From Loripinus fragilis (lineage: Eukaryota > Mollusca > Bivalvia > Lucinida > Lucinidae), in contig OZ026516.1 of NCBI GenBank assembly GCA_964019695.1, forward strand, positions 101,556,368 to 101,620,367: a stretch of 64,000 nt of DNA. The letters run 5' to 3'. Position 1 is the first letter of the stretch, and each line of letters opens with the position of its first letter. Shown here one piece after another: positions 47,252 to 57,484 of this stretch. Position numbers and translations under genes: made by a program. The notes under the pieces are model-generated. The model did not search any database. It had not been told where the DNA came from and saw only the letters and a list, made by a program, of their open reading frames with translations.

Positions 47252-47425
47252 ACTTCATGGGAGAGCTTTCCTTTTAGGCTTTTAAATGACACCCTACACT
47301 TGACATAATTTATAAATTTTCCATGGCATATGAAAACACAGGTCGTTCGTATCATCCCAGAAGGTACTTGATGTCACTATAGCCCTCATTCCCATTCATA
47401 AATGACATAACAATATTTTTATTAA

Positions 47426-47800
47426 AGAGGCTAAGTCTGTAACTATGAACATTTTTCGAAAAATTTTCTTTTCTTTTTAAATCATTTGTAAAAATAGAAT
47501 TAAGTTATGTATTCACAATAAATATGTCCAGTACAGCTGAAAATTGCATGGAAAGTGAATTGTCTTATAAAACCAGGTGATTTTTCTCAGAAAAGTCTTG
47601 TTAGGAATTATTTACGTCCCTCCAATAATTCTAGACAGTTGATTTTAACATAAATGCTGTCGTTTTGATAGTGATAAATTGTTAAGAATTATGAAAATGG
47701 TAAAATGTTTACCTGAATCTGAGTATTTTTACTGTATTCTTAAAAATTTCTAAATTCTATTTCTAGAATTAGATGATCAAAAGTTACAGACTATGCAGCT
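47426..47800. mobile_element. Family I MITE, TTAA-flanked, 375 bp
   Basis: TTAA at 47422-47425 and 47801-47804. Right end complemented AGCTGCATAGTCTGTAACT, left AGAGGCTAAGTCTGTAACT. Aligns along its length to 14359-14723. Confidence 0.8.
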
Positions 47801-47980
47801 TTAAGATTTGAAATATTAACCATAGTCAATTCAAATTTTACTAGGTACAGTCAAGAAATGACTGAAACGTCGCTATGGAAAAGTCAGAAATGTGTTCTTA
47901 AAAAGGTTATCCTAAAGAAGCTAAGAATACACCAACGAACTGAAAGTGGGCCAGACTAGCTAGTTTCGGAAGCCTATATA

Positions 47981-48380
47981 TCACACTGGTAAATGTATAC
48001 GTCGTTTTGCTGGTATTTATGCGTATTGCCGGCACTTCATAGACCGGAAGTGGTAGATGTTGGTGTTAATACTATATAGAAAAACATGCCATATGCCTAA
48101 AGGACTATAGACTTCAATCATTTTTAAGTATTCAGTATGTGCACGGCGATTTATGTAAGCATTTAGGAATAGATTCGAGTCGAATCTATTCCTAAACGCT
48201 TACATAAATCGCCATGTGCATGCCAAATACTTTTTAAAAAATGATCTTATTCTATAGTCCTTTAGGCATATGGCATGTTTTTCTATATAGTATTAACACC
48301 AATATCTACCACTTCCGGTCTATGAAGTACCGGCAATACGCGTAAATACCTCCAAATCGACGTATACATTTACCAGTGTG
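47981..48380. mobile_element. 400-bp palindromic element with 39-bp direct flanks
   Basis: The left half is an approximate reverse complement of the right half throughout: TCACACTGGTAAATGTATAC outside, GCCGGCACTTCATAGACCGG, CATGCCATATGCCTAAAGGA, CTATAGACTTCAATCATTTT, GGCGATTTATGTAAGC, and a core TTTAGGAATAGATTCGAGTC with complement. A 39-bp segment starting GAAAGTGGGC is present on both sides (47942-47980 and 48380-48418) in direct orientation with about four mismatches. Confidence 0.85.
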
Positions 48381-49261
48381 AAAGTGGGCAAGATAAGCTA
48401 GTTGCGGAAGCCTATATATAATCTCATTAGTAAATAAGTTCATCATTTGATGAACCAAAATGCGTATCATTATTGACTGAACCAAATAGAATATAAGGCC
48501 CAATAGAAAACTCATCTGGAGGGATTTGAAGCCTGGTGTGTATAAGGAAAAGGAAACTTTTAAAACACATGCTCACACAAGACTGACATGAGACTTCAAG
48601 GCTCGTTCTGAACCTTCGTAAAATAAGGCACATTATACCATTGGGCATATTTTCACGCGCTGTGACCATATTTCATTCTGGCTGACAACCGTATCATATT
48701 AAAGTTTGCTTGTCAATATAGATCATAATACCATAAATGAGGTTTTAGTAATTTTCATGAAGATTTTAGTGTTCATCGACCGGTTTCGCAAATTCTAAAA
48801 CCTTAATTAGAGGGGAAAGTACCTTAAAAGAACTTCACTGGACGGAACCTTACAGTCTGGGTAATAAGCATGAAATGATAATTATTAGTGTCAAATTGTA
48901 ACGACTTGTACAAGTTGCTCACAATCTTTTCTTCACGAACACGAACAAAAGAAGGGGTTTCAGATGTGTACCCTGGCGTACTCTACCTTTAAACAAAACG
49001 AGCAACCGTGACGCTTTAATACAATAGCAATAGCCTCTATAACAGAGAAGGGTGGACGTGTATGTTATCACCAATCTGGCATGCTTGCGTCCATCGACAA
49101 CGTGTTAAAGGGAAATGTTAGGTGATTGATAGAATTTATGATAATTCTTCAAATTTTAGATTAAGTGTGACCCATGTGGACGTCCAAGAAACAGGGGACA
49201 TTATACAGAGTGTCGAGTGTCTTCTTCCTTCATACAACATTTCCTGCGATGTTCATTAGAA

Positions 49262-49375
49262 CATCTAGTCGATATTTGTTTGATTTGATTCTTTACGTCC
49301 CATCAACAATCTTTCAGTTAAACAGGGACGGGTCTCCCTGGGTTGAACAAGTACTAAGCTAGGATAAATGTTCTA
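49262..49375 (-). mobile_element. SINE body fragment
   Basis: TTGTTTGATTTGATTCTTTA, CGTCCCATCAACAATCTTTC, GGGACGGGTCTCCCTGGGTT, GTACTAAGCTAGGATAAATG. Same body as the SINE at 54985-55190, without its tRNA-like head. Confidence 0.75.
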
Positions 49376-49714
49376 GTCGATATGGTCGAGTAAATGTTTC
49401 AATGTGGACGTAAGAAGAAGAATTTTAATGCTGGTTAAAAATGGCGTCATATTTAAGGCTATAATGGATGCGTAAAGGAATTATGTGAATAAAGCGACAC
49501 TTATAATTACTTCATTTTGTATTATGTACAGTGATTTCGGAGTTAACATAAAAAATAGGCATTCCGTCGAGTAATCATTACATTGTGAAAATATCTGTAC
49601 CCCTTCACTTCTAAACATAATGATTTGGCTAAATCTGACTTTGCATGGCAAGAATAGATATGTTTACATACCAGCTGCCAGACATGTCTTAAAATGTAAA
49701 GCACCACCTATAAT

Positions 49715-49899
49715 TTGCAGTAGACGACAATTTCAAATTTTGCCGCTTTTTCAAAAATTACAAATAAGGCATGTTATTTTATGAGAATTGTCTGCTGGCA
49801 GACAATTCTCATGTAATATCATACCTTATTTTTTCTGAAAATTGGGAAATCTTTTGCTAAATTTGTCGCCTGCTGCAGTCGTGATTGGCGCTTTAAGGG
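49715..49899. mobile_element. TTAA-ended hairpin MITE related to family A
   Basis: The right end GTGATTGGCGCTTTAAGGG followed by TTAA (49900-49903) is identical in type to family A. The core is a different hairpin (49767-49833, GAGAATTGTCTGCTGGCAGA with complement). The left CCC end was not found. Confidence 0.65.
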
Positions 49900-50179
49900 T
49901 TAATATCGTTATTTCAGATCTTTATCTAAGATTCCCTGGGAAGTTGGCTGATTTTTCAAATGTTTAAACCATCTTCTTCAATATTTAAATCTATTGAGTG
50001 AGCCTTGAATGGGCCATTCTAAGTTGATGTGACATGGTAGGCTTTCAGGAAAGCTGCATTTAAATCTGCTTTGTCTACTAGAAAATGGTCTACTATTCAC
50101 GGAAAGTATCAGCCTCTCAGTGAGCTCGTTACTCTCCTCATATTCGGTTGAAATTTCAGGTCGAAACTCATTCAGATAC

Positions 50180-50410
50180 CAAGCCAACATACATTCTCGG
50201 ATCACCATTGGTGGCGCACCAGCGAAACACCTTAAAAATGGCTATTCTCTGGCAAGCCGATTGGGGTTCACTTTTATACGCTAAGTCACCCCTCTTTTAT
50301 GATACATATATAAAGGTTCAACACTATCAGCAAGCCGTTCTGGGCCACTATTGGCCCACCAGCGAAACGCCATTTAAATGGCGTTTCGCTGGTGGTCCGA
50401 TGGTGGCCCG
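50180..50410. mobile_element. GGATCC-palindrome family core next to the BMP3 donor
   Basis: A 70-bp palindrome at 50341-50410 (TGGGCCACTATTGGCCCACC, AGCGAAACGCCATTTAAATG and complement). A half-copy (CACCAGCGAAACACC) is at about 50205-50225. Terminal GGATCC parts are absent. It lies 34 nt inside the BMP3 intron. Confidence 0.75.
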
Positions 50411-50444
50411 TTTTTAATGCTTACTTGGAATAAATAGTACTCAC

Positions 50445-51433
50445 CTTCGTCAAAGGAAACGGACAGCTTCCCGAGCAATAGTGGGCTTTAAACGACTTCG
50501 GAGAAATAATCCATTCACCCCAGCCTATATCATTAAAATCCACAATGAGTTTTCTTTTCCCACAATAAGTTTCTGAATGGTCTTCAATAGCCTGATTCTG
50601 TAATTTTTCCCATTGTTTGGGTAGTTCTAATTTATTCTTTTTCCGACCTCGTTTACCTTTCTTCCTTCTATTTCTCCATTTCTTTAAGGTTTTCCTTTCC
50701 ATATAGTCATCTGGGTATGGAATAAGTCTTGAATCAGATAGTCTATGTCTGGATTCTTTCCTGGTTTGTAACATACCCGGGTGGGTTTGTATACCAATTC
50801 CCACTGGATATGTGCGGTAATCCTTCGGATCTTCAGGTATTTCATTTGTTAATATTGATCTTGATTTAGCAATTGGATACATTGCTGGTAAATCAGCTGA
50901 ATTGTCTAGTACACTTCTTTTATCTCTGTTTTTAGTTCTTGTATCTTTCTCTAACTCTTTCTTAGGGTCTGTTTCACTCTGTATTTGTTCTTTAAGTTTT
51001 ATATTTTTAGAAACTTTTTCAAGGTTTTCTAGATCTAACTCGTCTGAATCGTTGGAGTAAATGATTAAATAAGGAACTGAATGATGATGCATGAATCTTT
51101 TTAACTGCCACACATGAACTTTTCCATCTGGTTTATTCATTTTGAAAGTTAAGCCTAATGCATTAGGCATATCTCTTCGTTCGGCTAGGCAGCTTTGAAC
51201 ATTGTTAGTCACGTCAAACCACTGCCAGCCGAAACTTTCAGGTCTTAAAGTAATTTTACCACTTTCTATCACATAATTATGCGCTATTTCATGAAGAACA
51301 AGTTCTAAATTGCCATTCTTGTTGAACTTCGTTTTCCGTCTTTTGTAAAGATGTATTTCAGCACTTATCATTTGTTCAGTTGATATGAGTGATGTTAAAT
51401 TGAACGTGAACATGGGCTGACCATTGATAGTAT
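50445..51433 (-). CDS. BMP3: BMP3/GDF10-type TGF-beta ligand, middle exon (propeptide and start of mature domain)
   Basis: Secreted TGF-beta superfamily ligand; vertebrate BMP3/GDF10 modulate BMP and activin signalling outside the cell. The exon encodes 329 whole codons plus two bases. It opens with a propeptide block (FTFNLTSL) that matches the BMP3 propeptide and carries an N-glycosylation site. A furin-like RDKR lies near 51446-50916, roughly midway, and a long basic stretch ([13 protein letters not shown]) precedes the mature part. The mature domain starts with a single Cys before GKRKLIVDF, then [13 protein letters not shown] and HYCSGSC, so knot cysteines 1-3 are here; [12 protein letters not shown] is a BMP3 signature. 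The acceptor reads TTTGTCTCTTTCAG (phase 1 entry) and the donor AAG|GTGAGT at 50445/50444 is consensus. Reading through the donor gives only seven extra residues and a stop. The signal-peptide exon is not in the window. Orthology is by recalled family motifs, not a search. Confidence 0.95.
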
Positions 51434-51489
51434 CTGAAAGAGACAAAATAACACATCTTTACCATTTATAAACAAAATTATAAGCAAAG

Positions 51490-51760
51490 TAAGTAAGGGT
51501 GCAAAGATCAGGAATCGATACAATCAAGTACCACACCTGGCCCAGGATACCAATGGCAAAGTGACAAACTCACAGTTAGACACCAAAACCGAGAGCCAAG
51601 AGGCCAGCCCTTTCCCAGCAGGTGACCACAAGGCACTTAAAAATAGACGCGCACAAAGGCATAGCAAACACAAGACAGAAAAAAAAACATAAAAGATCCA
51701 CAAAAGAAGTACCGCCTTGGAACGGTCAGTAAAATATTTTACTAGAGGGCTTAAACCGGT
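51490..51760. repeat. Dispersed repeat with AGCCAAGAGGCCAGCCCTTT
   Basis: AAGGGTGCAAAGATCAGGAA, TACCACACCTGGCCCAGGAT, CTTTCCCAGCAGGTGACC, GCCTTGGAACGGTCAGTAAA. Same as 43268-43510. It lies about 55 bp upstream of the BMP3 middle exon. Confidence 0.7.
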
Positions 51761-51789
51761 TTAACGGTCCACCAACTTCACACTTAGTT

Positions 51790-52135
51790 CAGAAAAGCTT
51801 GCCATTTTTCAGCACTTAACTTAAGTGGACTAAAAGTACAGAAGATATTCGAAAGCTGTCTCAAAGGAAGTGATGAATTTATTGCATGTAAATGGCACAC
51901 CCACCTCATCGCCATCTCCGCTCGCGGAGATGGCGACGAGGTGGGTGTGTCATTTTAATGTCGCAAAATCATGAGACAATACAGTAATTTTCAAAGAAAG
52001 GAGTATCTCATTCTATACCACTTAGCCGGTGCTACCATACACGATTTAAGCTTACAATGCTACCATACCATGCATGATCTAAGCTTAGTCAACTATAATT
52101 GACATCCTCACGAGCATGTCAATAATAGATTCTTC
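51790..52135. mobile_element. CCATCTCCGC-hairpin element, uninterrupted copy
   Basis: AAAAGCTTGCCATTTTTCAG start; hairpin ACACCCACCTCATCGCCATC, TCCGCTCGCGGAGATGGC at 51897-51950; then CACTTAGCCGGTGCTACCAT and CAACTATAATTGACATCC. It gives the empty site for the nested MITE at 14359. Confidence 0.75.
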
Positions 52136-52400
52136 CATCTCGGTCGATGCAATACCTCTGTGTTGATTCATTGAACATATCAAGCTGATTTGTACATTGA
52201 ACCAACGCAGATGCATTGCATCAACCCAAATGGAAATTCAATGGGCCACGCGTTATAATTTCCAAAATAAGATGTATATCAATCCCTGAAGGTTGTTATA
52301 TCTTAGCAAACAGTGTAGACTCTGGATAGAATGCTGTGTTTCTGGGTCTTCACTGTTTGCCATAGATCTCCTTTCAGAGTCCCCAGTATAATATTCTTTA

Positions 52401-52550
52401 CAGTAAAACCTTCAAGACAAATGGTAGCTTAATGAAGGTCCGAAGTATTGCAGAATGGAGCATTCTGCAATACTTTTGACCTGCATTAAGCGAAAATTGT
52501 ATTGAAAACGAATTTGTGGTCTTTTTGAGAGTTTTACACAGGTTTTACTG
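52401..52550. mobile_element. CAGTAAAACC MITE, TA on both sides, 150 bp
   Basis: TA at 52399-52400 and 52551-52552. Ends CAGTAAAACCTTCAAG and ACACAGGTTTTACTG. Core hairpin AAGTATTGCAGAATGGAGCA plus TTCTGCAATACTT. Sister of 38575-38779. Confidence 0.8.
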
Positions 52551-53171
52551 TATACAGGAGTTTTCCTTCCACCATGAAAACATCTCCCTACATAAAAAGC
52601 CAAAGTTTGCATATTTTATACAGGAAAAAAATGTGTGATTCTGGGGGGATAAAACCTAACAGTAGTTGTATTTTGTCGGTGTACAGTTCTTCAAGAAAAT
52701 GAGTTTAATTGGTCATTGGACGCGTCTCGTTGAGACGGTCCTTTGAGCACTCAACCCAATTATAGTGAATGTTGTGATGCTGACTGTGAGTTTAAGTTTC
52801 TTGTGAAGCTTGGTAATGAACATTCCCGGCGTCTCCATTATGTGATTTCAAGGATTAATCTCTAAATCGCTGTGAACACTACATAATCCTAGCAACGTAG
52901 ATGTCCACGGTAACGCTTGTAATTATTTTGAAATTTTCATTCACTCTATTATCTGACCTAATTCATGGAGCCTACGCTAGCCGAAGTCAAGGAGATTACA
53001 AAGAAGACCAAATACGTATCATAATTTGATTGCTGACTTTGGCTTAAGAAAATTTTCTGACTTAATTGTAAAGGAGAGGGGTCGATTGGTTTGGGAGAGC
53101 TATATCGAAGAGACGGATGTCTTCGTTTTCGATTTGCCTTCATCGAATTTTTGACAATTTGAAGGTCTCAG

Positions 53172-53330
53172 CACAGGAGCTTGAATTTCTACCCTTATAT
53201 CACTTATAAACCGAAAATCTCATAATGTCATTACGTAGTAATGACCTGGTCATTACTACGTAATGACATTGTGAGCTTTTGGTTTTGAGGCTATAGAGGT
53301 GATATAAGGATCGAACTTCAAGCTCATGTG
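53172..53330. mobile_element. CACAGGAGCTTGAA hairpin element, second copy
   Basis: CACAGGAGCTTGAATTTCTA to GAACTTCAAGCTCATGTG with a perfect core around CATTACGTAGTAATGACCTG. Flanks GTCTCAG and GTCTTAG. Confidence 0.75.
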
Positions 53331-53718
53331 GTCTTAGTAGGCTAGGCGATCCTCATTGGTAAACTCTCAAGATTAAGTTTGATTGCTATACTTGTTACCT
53401 TATACCAAATTTGTTGGAACCTCAGCTGCACGGGTCTTGTTTTTTACCTTTCTATTTCGTAAGACCCATGTTTTGTTTTAAATACAGCTCAAGGAAGAAT
53501 AAGTAGGGATTTGCTGACACTTCGTATTTGGGTAAACATCAACATGTGGGTCTAGGTGACAACGTTAACGTGCTCGCGTTTTAAATCACCCAGCAATCTA
53601 AGCCCAGAATCAGTTATTTCAATGGCTTATCTCTCTGGACAATCCATTACTTTTGCCATCATTAGTTCCCAAGTTTTCAGTGTGCTGTTTATTCACAGCT
53701 AAATGACAGTTACACTAT

Positions 53719-53913
53719 TTGATCTCAGCAGGAAAAATAACTAATTATGAACTGTCTTATAAGTTTTTTTTTGACCCGCAGGGAGACTGCACAAAATGTT
53801 TAGATTGCAGCAATGAAATCAAAGTTAATGGGGTTCCAGCCAAAGCAGTATTGAGCCGATATAAGGGGATGTATTCTGTAAAGTACGCCATGCCTATGGT
53901 GCATAAGGATTAA
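53719..53913 (+). CDS. Doubtful small ORF or exon remnant, CxxCxxC motif
   Basis: A 64-codon frame. A splice-acceptor-like TTTTTTTGACCCGCAG precedes GDCTKCLDCSNEIKVNGVPA within it. The paired cysteines recall half of a zinc-binding motif, but no complete finger or family is recognised. Surrounding 53340-54980 has no other signal. It may be a decayed exon of a transposable element or chance. Confidence 0.12.
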   Translation: MISAGKITNYELSYKFFFDPQGDCTKCLDCSNEIKVNGVPAKAVLSRYKGMYSVKYAMPMVHKD

Positions 53914-54829
53914 CAACGCCTCTAAAAGCCAATTTAAGGCGGGTAAAGCTATGCTGTCGTTATCGGTTCATGGTTTGCTAATGAAATTTAAATTACAAGC
54001 CGCTTACAAAATAAACAAGATAGCTGATAAGTTCTAAAGATGCATATCAGGGCCAATGACGGTTGGGACAGAAGATATTGATAAACTTTAGTAAAATTAC
54101 ACGATAATGAGACTGTCAACAAACAATGTAGTAGCAAATATAGGTACTGCCCTAAATACTCGTGCCTGCTCCTAATCATAAGAGCCCAGACTTGTGCGTG
54201 TTTTAGAGGTTCAGTAGAGCTATTAAGTAAGCTGGGGTTATCACAGCTCTTGAATCAAAAATATTTAAACCCTAAAATAAAGCCAAGAAATCAGCGCACC
54301 TTTGCTTGTCTGGAAAACCCATTAACTTTGATTTGTAAAAACCCATCAACTTTGATTTGTAATAACTGTAATCTAAATGTTTCTTGCAGGATGCAAGGAA
54401 GTCTTATCCGAACTTATAAAACATGAGATATAACGATTGCAAAAATGATGGACTGCCCAAAGAGCTGAATTTGGACTTAGATAACAAGGTGTTTATGCAT
54501 ACAAAGGATTAAATGAAGACTTGATAGTATAATAGATGGGGCACATTTTTACAATTAAACACAATATTCAAAGCCCTAATTATACCACTGTTGGGCTTCG
54601 AAAGCTGAGCATCCTGCATCGGGAGGAACATTCCATTGAACAAAAAATCAAGATGCAAGGCCATTTTGACAAGACATTTGCTGATGTGACATATGTGTCA
54701 TAATACTACACATGCTGAACACTCGGGTTTATTCTGTTTTAAAAACAATACATTATTTGTACAGTGAAAATACAGTTTAAACTAAAACAATGTAGATCCA
54801 GATCAGTTGGCTTCTTAGAATTCACACTG

Positions 54830-54945
54830 GGTTTTTTTGTTTTTTTGTTTGTTTTTTTGTTTGTTTGTTTTTTTTTTGGGGGGGGGGGAGGTGTTGTTGT
54901 TTTTCGTTTTTCTTTTTGTTTTGTTTTGCTTTTCGCTTCACTTGT
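54830..54945. repeat. T-rich and G-run low-complexity tract
   Basis: TTTTTTTGTTTGTTTTTTTG repeats, a G10 run at 54879-54888, then GTTTTCTTTTTG-like DNA. All frames here are composition artefacts. Confidence 0.85.
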
Positions 54946-54984
54946 AAATACACGCTCATGAAAGGAATTCTCCAATCAATTTTA

Positions 54985-55190
54985 GTGTTTGTTTGTTTGT
55001 TTGATATGATTCTTTACGTCCCAACAATCTTTCAGTTATATAGGGACGGGTCTTCCTGTGTTGAACCAGTACTAAGCCTGGATAAATGTGTCTTGCTCAA
55101 GGACCACAACGCAGTGACGCCGGTGAGGCTCGAACCCACGGCCCTTCGGTCTTGAGTCAAGCACTCTACCACTTAGCCACTGCGCTCCCT
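54985..55190 (-). mobile_element. tRNA-derived SINE, complete head and body
   Basis: Minus strand: AGGGAGCGCAGTGGCTAAGT (A box), GGTAGAGTGCTTGACTCAAG, GGGTTCGAGCCTCACCGG (B box), then GTCCTTGAGCAAGACACA and a body ending ATATCAAACAAACAAACAAA. A CAAA tail is normal for a retroposed SINE. The head matches 2430-2503 and the body matches 49262-49375. Confidence 0.8.
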
Positions 55191-55199
55191 CAATTTTAG

Positions 55200-56580
55200 T
55201 GTAGTACATAAAATAGCCAGCATGATAAAGGTTAGTCCAAATAGATCTGTGACTGGGTTTGTTGGTTTGAGTCGTATGTGGTTGCAATTCAACTCTTATA
55301 CTCTTATATTTGCAGGAAAGCTTTACAGTCTTTCAATATTTCATCAAGAGTTATAACTTAATTTTGGAGACAGCCTATACAGATTAACAATTCCGTCAGT
55401 CTGACGACGATTTTAATATGTATCTTAAAACGTCGACAATCCTGATAAGCCGGTTAATTTGGACTGACAAAATCAAAACTGATTTATTAATGTACCGGTC
55501 AGAGTGAGAACTTAAGAAAAACATTTTGAACTATGAAAGTAGAGCGGACAACTGTGAAGCAACCAATATGTTTCCATAAACGCTGCTTATAGAAATGAAC
55601 TCCTAAAGGGCCAGCCTGGCAAGCTACAGTCTGTCCAGGATCCACAGTATTTGATTCTGCTGTAGAAGTATTCTGAAGTGTTTTTCAATATAAGCAGCAG
55701 ACGTAATAAACAGTCAACATTTTCAGAACTATAATATTGGCAGAATAAGGTTTAACTAAGATATTGTTTCATGGTATTTTTATACGTGTTCAATCGTCAT
55801 TGTATAAGCTTATATGTGGTCGTCAATAAATGGTATGCCTTTGGATCTGCGTTTCGTATCTGCAGAGGTCTAGTCGTTCTGTAAGCAATAGGGTATTAGC
55901 GAACATGCTTTAACTAAAATTAATTTTCGAGGCAGCCTTGCTTCAGTCAAAATGGGATTTTCATCCGACATGGCCCAGTTATTCAAAACCATGTTAATCG
56001 GCTTTCACTGAGATTTCAATGCATCTGCAATTAGCCCGCTCAGTATGCCTTGAATGTATGTCAAACACATAACCAACTTGTAGTTTGAAAATAAATCTAG
56101 ACCACATCCTGGTTTGAAAGCAAATGTCAAAAGCGCAGCAATCAGTTTAACACACACCATAGTTCTGCTACCGATATTAAAAGATGATTCTGTTTAAATG
56201 AATCGTCTCTATAGGATAGAAATGTATTGGTGTTTATAAAATTTCACTTTCTGCATTAAGTCGTCGGGGAATGGCAATAATCAAATCATATAAGTTGTCT
56301 GCTTATCATTAAACTTTCGAGGTTAAATAGTTAATAAAAGGGAAAAACAAATTTCTAATCGATTGATAAAGAAGAAAATATTTCAAATATACCCATAGGA
56401 CAGAGACCATTTGCCTTACTAGATTCTAGTAAGTCAATTAACATTAAATCCATCTCCACAGCAGCAACTGTTTATTTATGTCAACTGCTCTTCAAAATTG
56501 CAAGATTAATTGTTTATACAGTGTGCTCCTTGTGAAACTGGAAGTTATCACATTAATAAATTGGTATAAAAGCCATTGTC
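55200..56580. other. Stretch without recognisable gene
   Basis: AT-rich sequence. A degenerate family A relative (GCCTGGCAAGCTACAGTCTG, TAAGCAGCAGACG) is at 55610-55755. Nothing else stands out. Confidence 0.4.
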
Positions 56581-56589
56581 ACAATATGA

Positions 56590-56791
56590 TCACAGCAACA
56601 ACAATAACAGGTAGAGATGTTAAGCATTGGTCACTGGATTTTTTTTATCTCAGCTTAAGTACGAAAATAAGTGTAAGTTTATACCAAAAGGGATAGCAGT
56701 TCAGCTGCTACCTAATAACAGGCATATATTTGTACTAAAACAATAGGAGGTTAAACATTTCCCAAAGATAAATCATTCGCATTTCTACCTA
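56590..56791. repeat. GGTGGCAG array, left part
   Basis: One plus-orientation unit (AATAAGTGTAAGTTTATACC, AAAAGGGATAGCAGTTCAGC, TGCTACCTAATAACAGG) followed by the start of a minus-orientation unit. It is cut by the 56792-57482 element. Confidence 0.8.
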
Positions 56792-57482
56792 CTGTTCACA
56801 AAAAGTAGGGGATATTCGAATAGCAAAAATTATAACATTTACCAAACGAATGTCATAAACCTGAAACAGCTAGTATTAATTAGCAAAGTCATCTCACGGC
56901 CAATTTGAATAAAATTTTCAAGGATTTATTTGGTCGCGTGTTTCTGAGACAACCATATTTAGACCAGGGGTAGCCTTTCAATTTTCACACGTGAATATCA
57001 CGGTGACGGGCTATGCGATTGCTATGCTTTTTAAAAGAAAATACCCGTCATTCAATAGTTTTTATGTTCAGAATTTGTTTTGATCCCTTTTTTTCATTTT
57101 CTGGAATGTGAGGCTAAAATCTGTAAATTTTTAGTAAATTTTGTCAATTTTTACATTTTTGTCACCGCCCTATCTCCTAGAAATAACAATTTTGGTACGC
57201 GAAAAAAATCTTAAAAAACAAAGATGTCCATAATGCATCTTTAGCATGCATTATCGAAAGCGTTCCAAAAAATATGATACTTTTTGTGAAATTTGGGTCT
57301 TGGCCCCTAGTTTCTTTGGTATGCCCTTATAAGGTCACATTACCCAATTTTCAGCCCTCAAATTAAGCAAGAAAACTGGCTTACACATTGCTCTATGAAA
57401 ATACAAAGTTATTAATGCGACAAATTAGGTTTTTAATTTTTAGACTTGTTTATGTCCCAATATCCCCTATTTTTGTGGACAG
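56792..57482. mobile_element. Tc1/mariner-like non-autonomous element, 691 bp, TA duplication
   Basis: Ends CTGTTCACAAAAAGTAGGGG and, complemented, CTGTCCACAAAAATAGGGGA, both followed by TATT. TA at 56790-56791 and 57483-57484. It interrupts a GGTGGCAG unit between CTACC and ATTAGGTGGC; uninterrupted neighbours read CTACCTGTTATTAGGTGGC. No transposase frame. Confidence 0.8.
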
Positions 57483-57484
57483 TA

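Larger units (their letters stand above)
39811..50444 (-). other. BMP3 intron between last two coding exons
   Basis: 10,634-bp phase-0 intron with a GTGAGT donor and TTTTCAG acceptor. It holds a perfect 1339-bp tandem duplication, a 400-bp palindrome, a 265-bp partial duplication around a hairpin, TTAA-flanked MITEs and a 70-bp palindrome 34 nt from the 5' splice site. The stretches 39910-41100, 42750-43260, 43720-44570 and 48420-49260 show nothing recognisable except scattered MITE fragments. Confidence 0.85.

Noticed and set aside
52958..53143. Minus frame considered as BMP3 first exon
   Set aside because: No signal peptide at the start, none of the expected propeptide motifs, and no phase-1 donor in a suitable place.
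54985..55190. Functional tRNA gene at the SINE head
   Set aside because: The head is followed by a shared body and CAAA tail and recurs at 2430-2503, so it is a retroposon.
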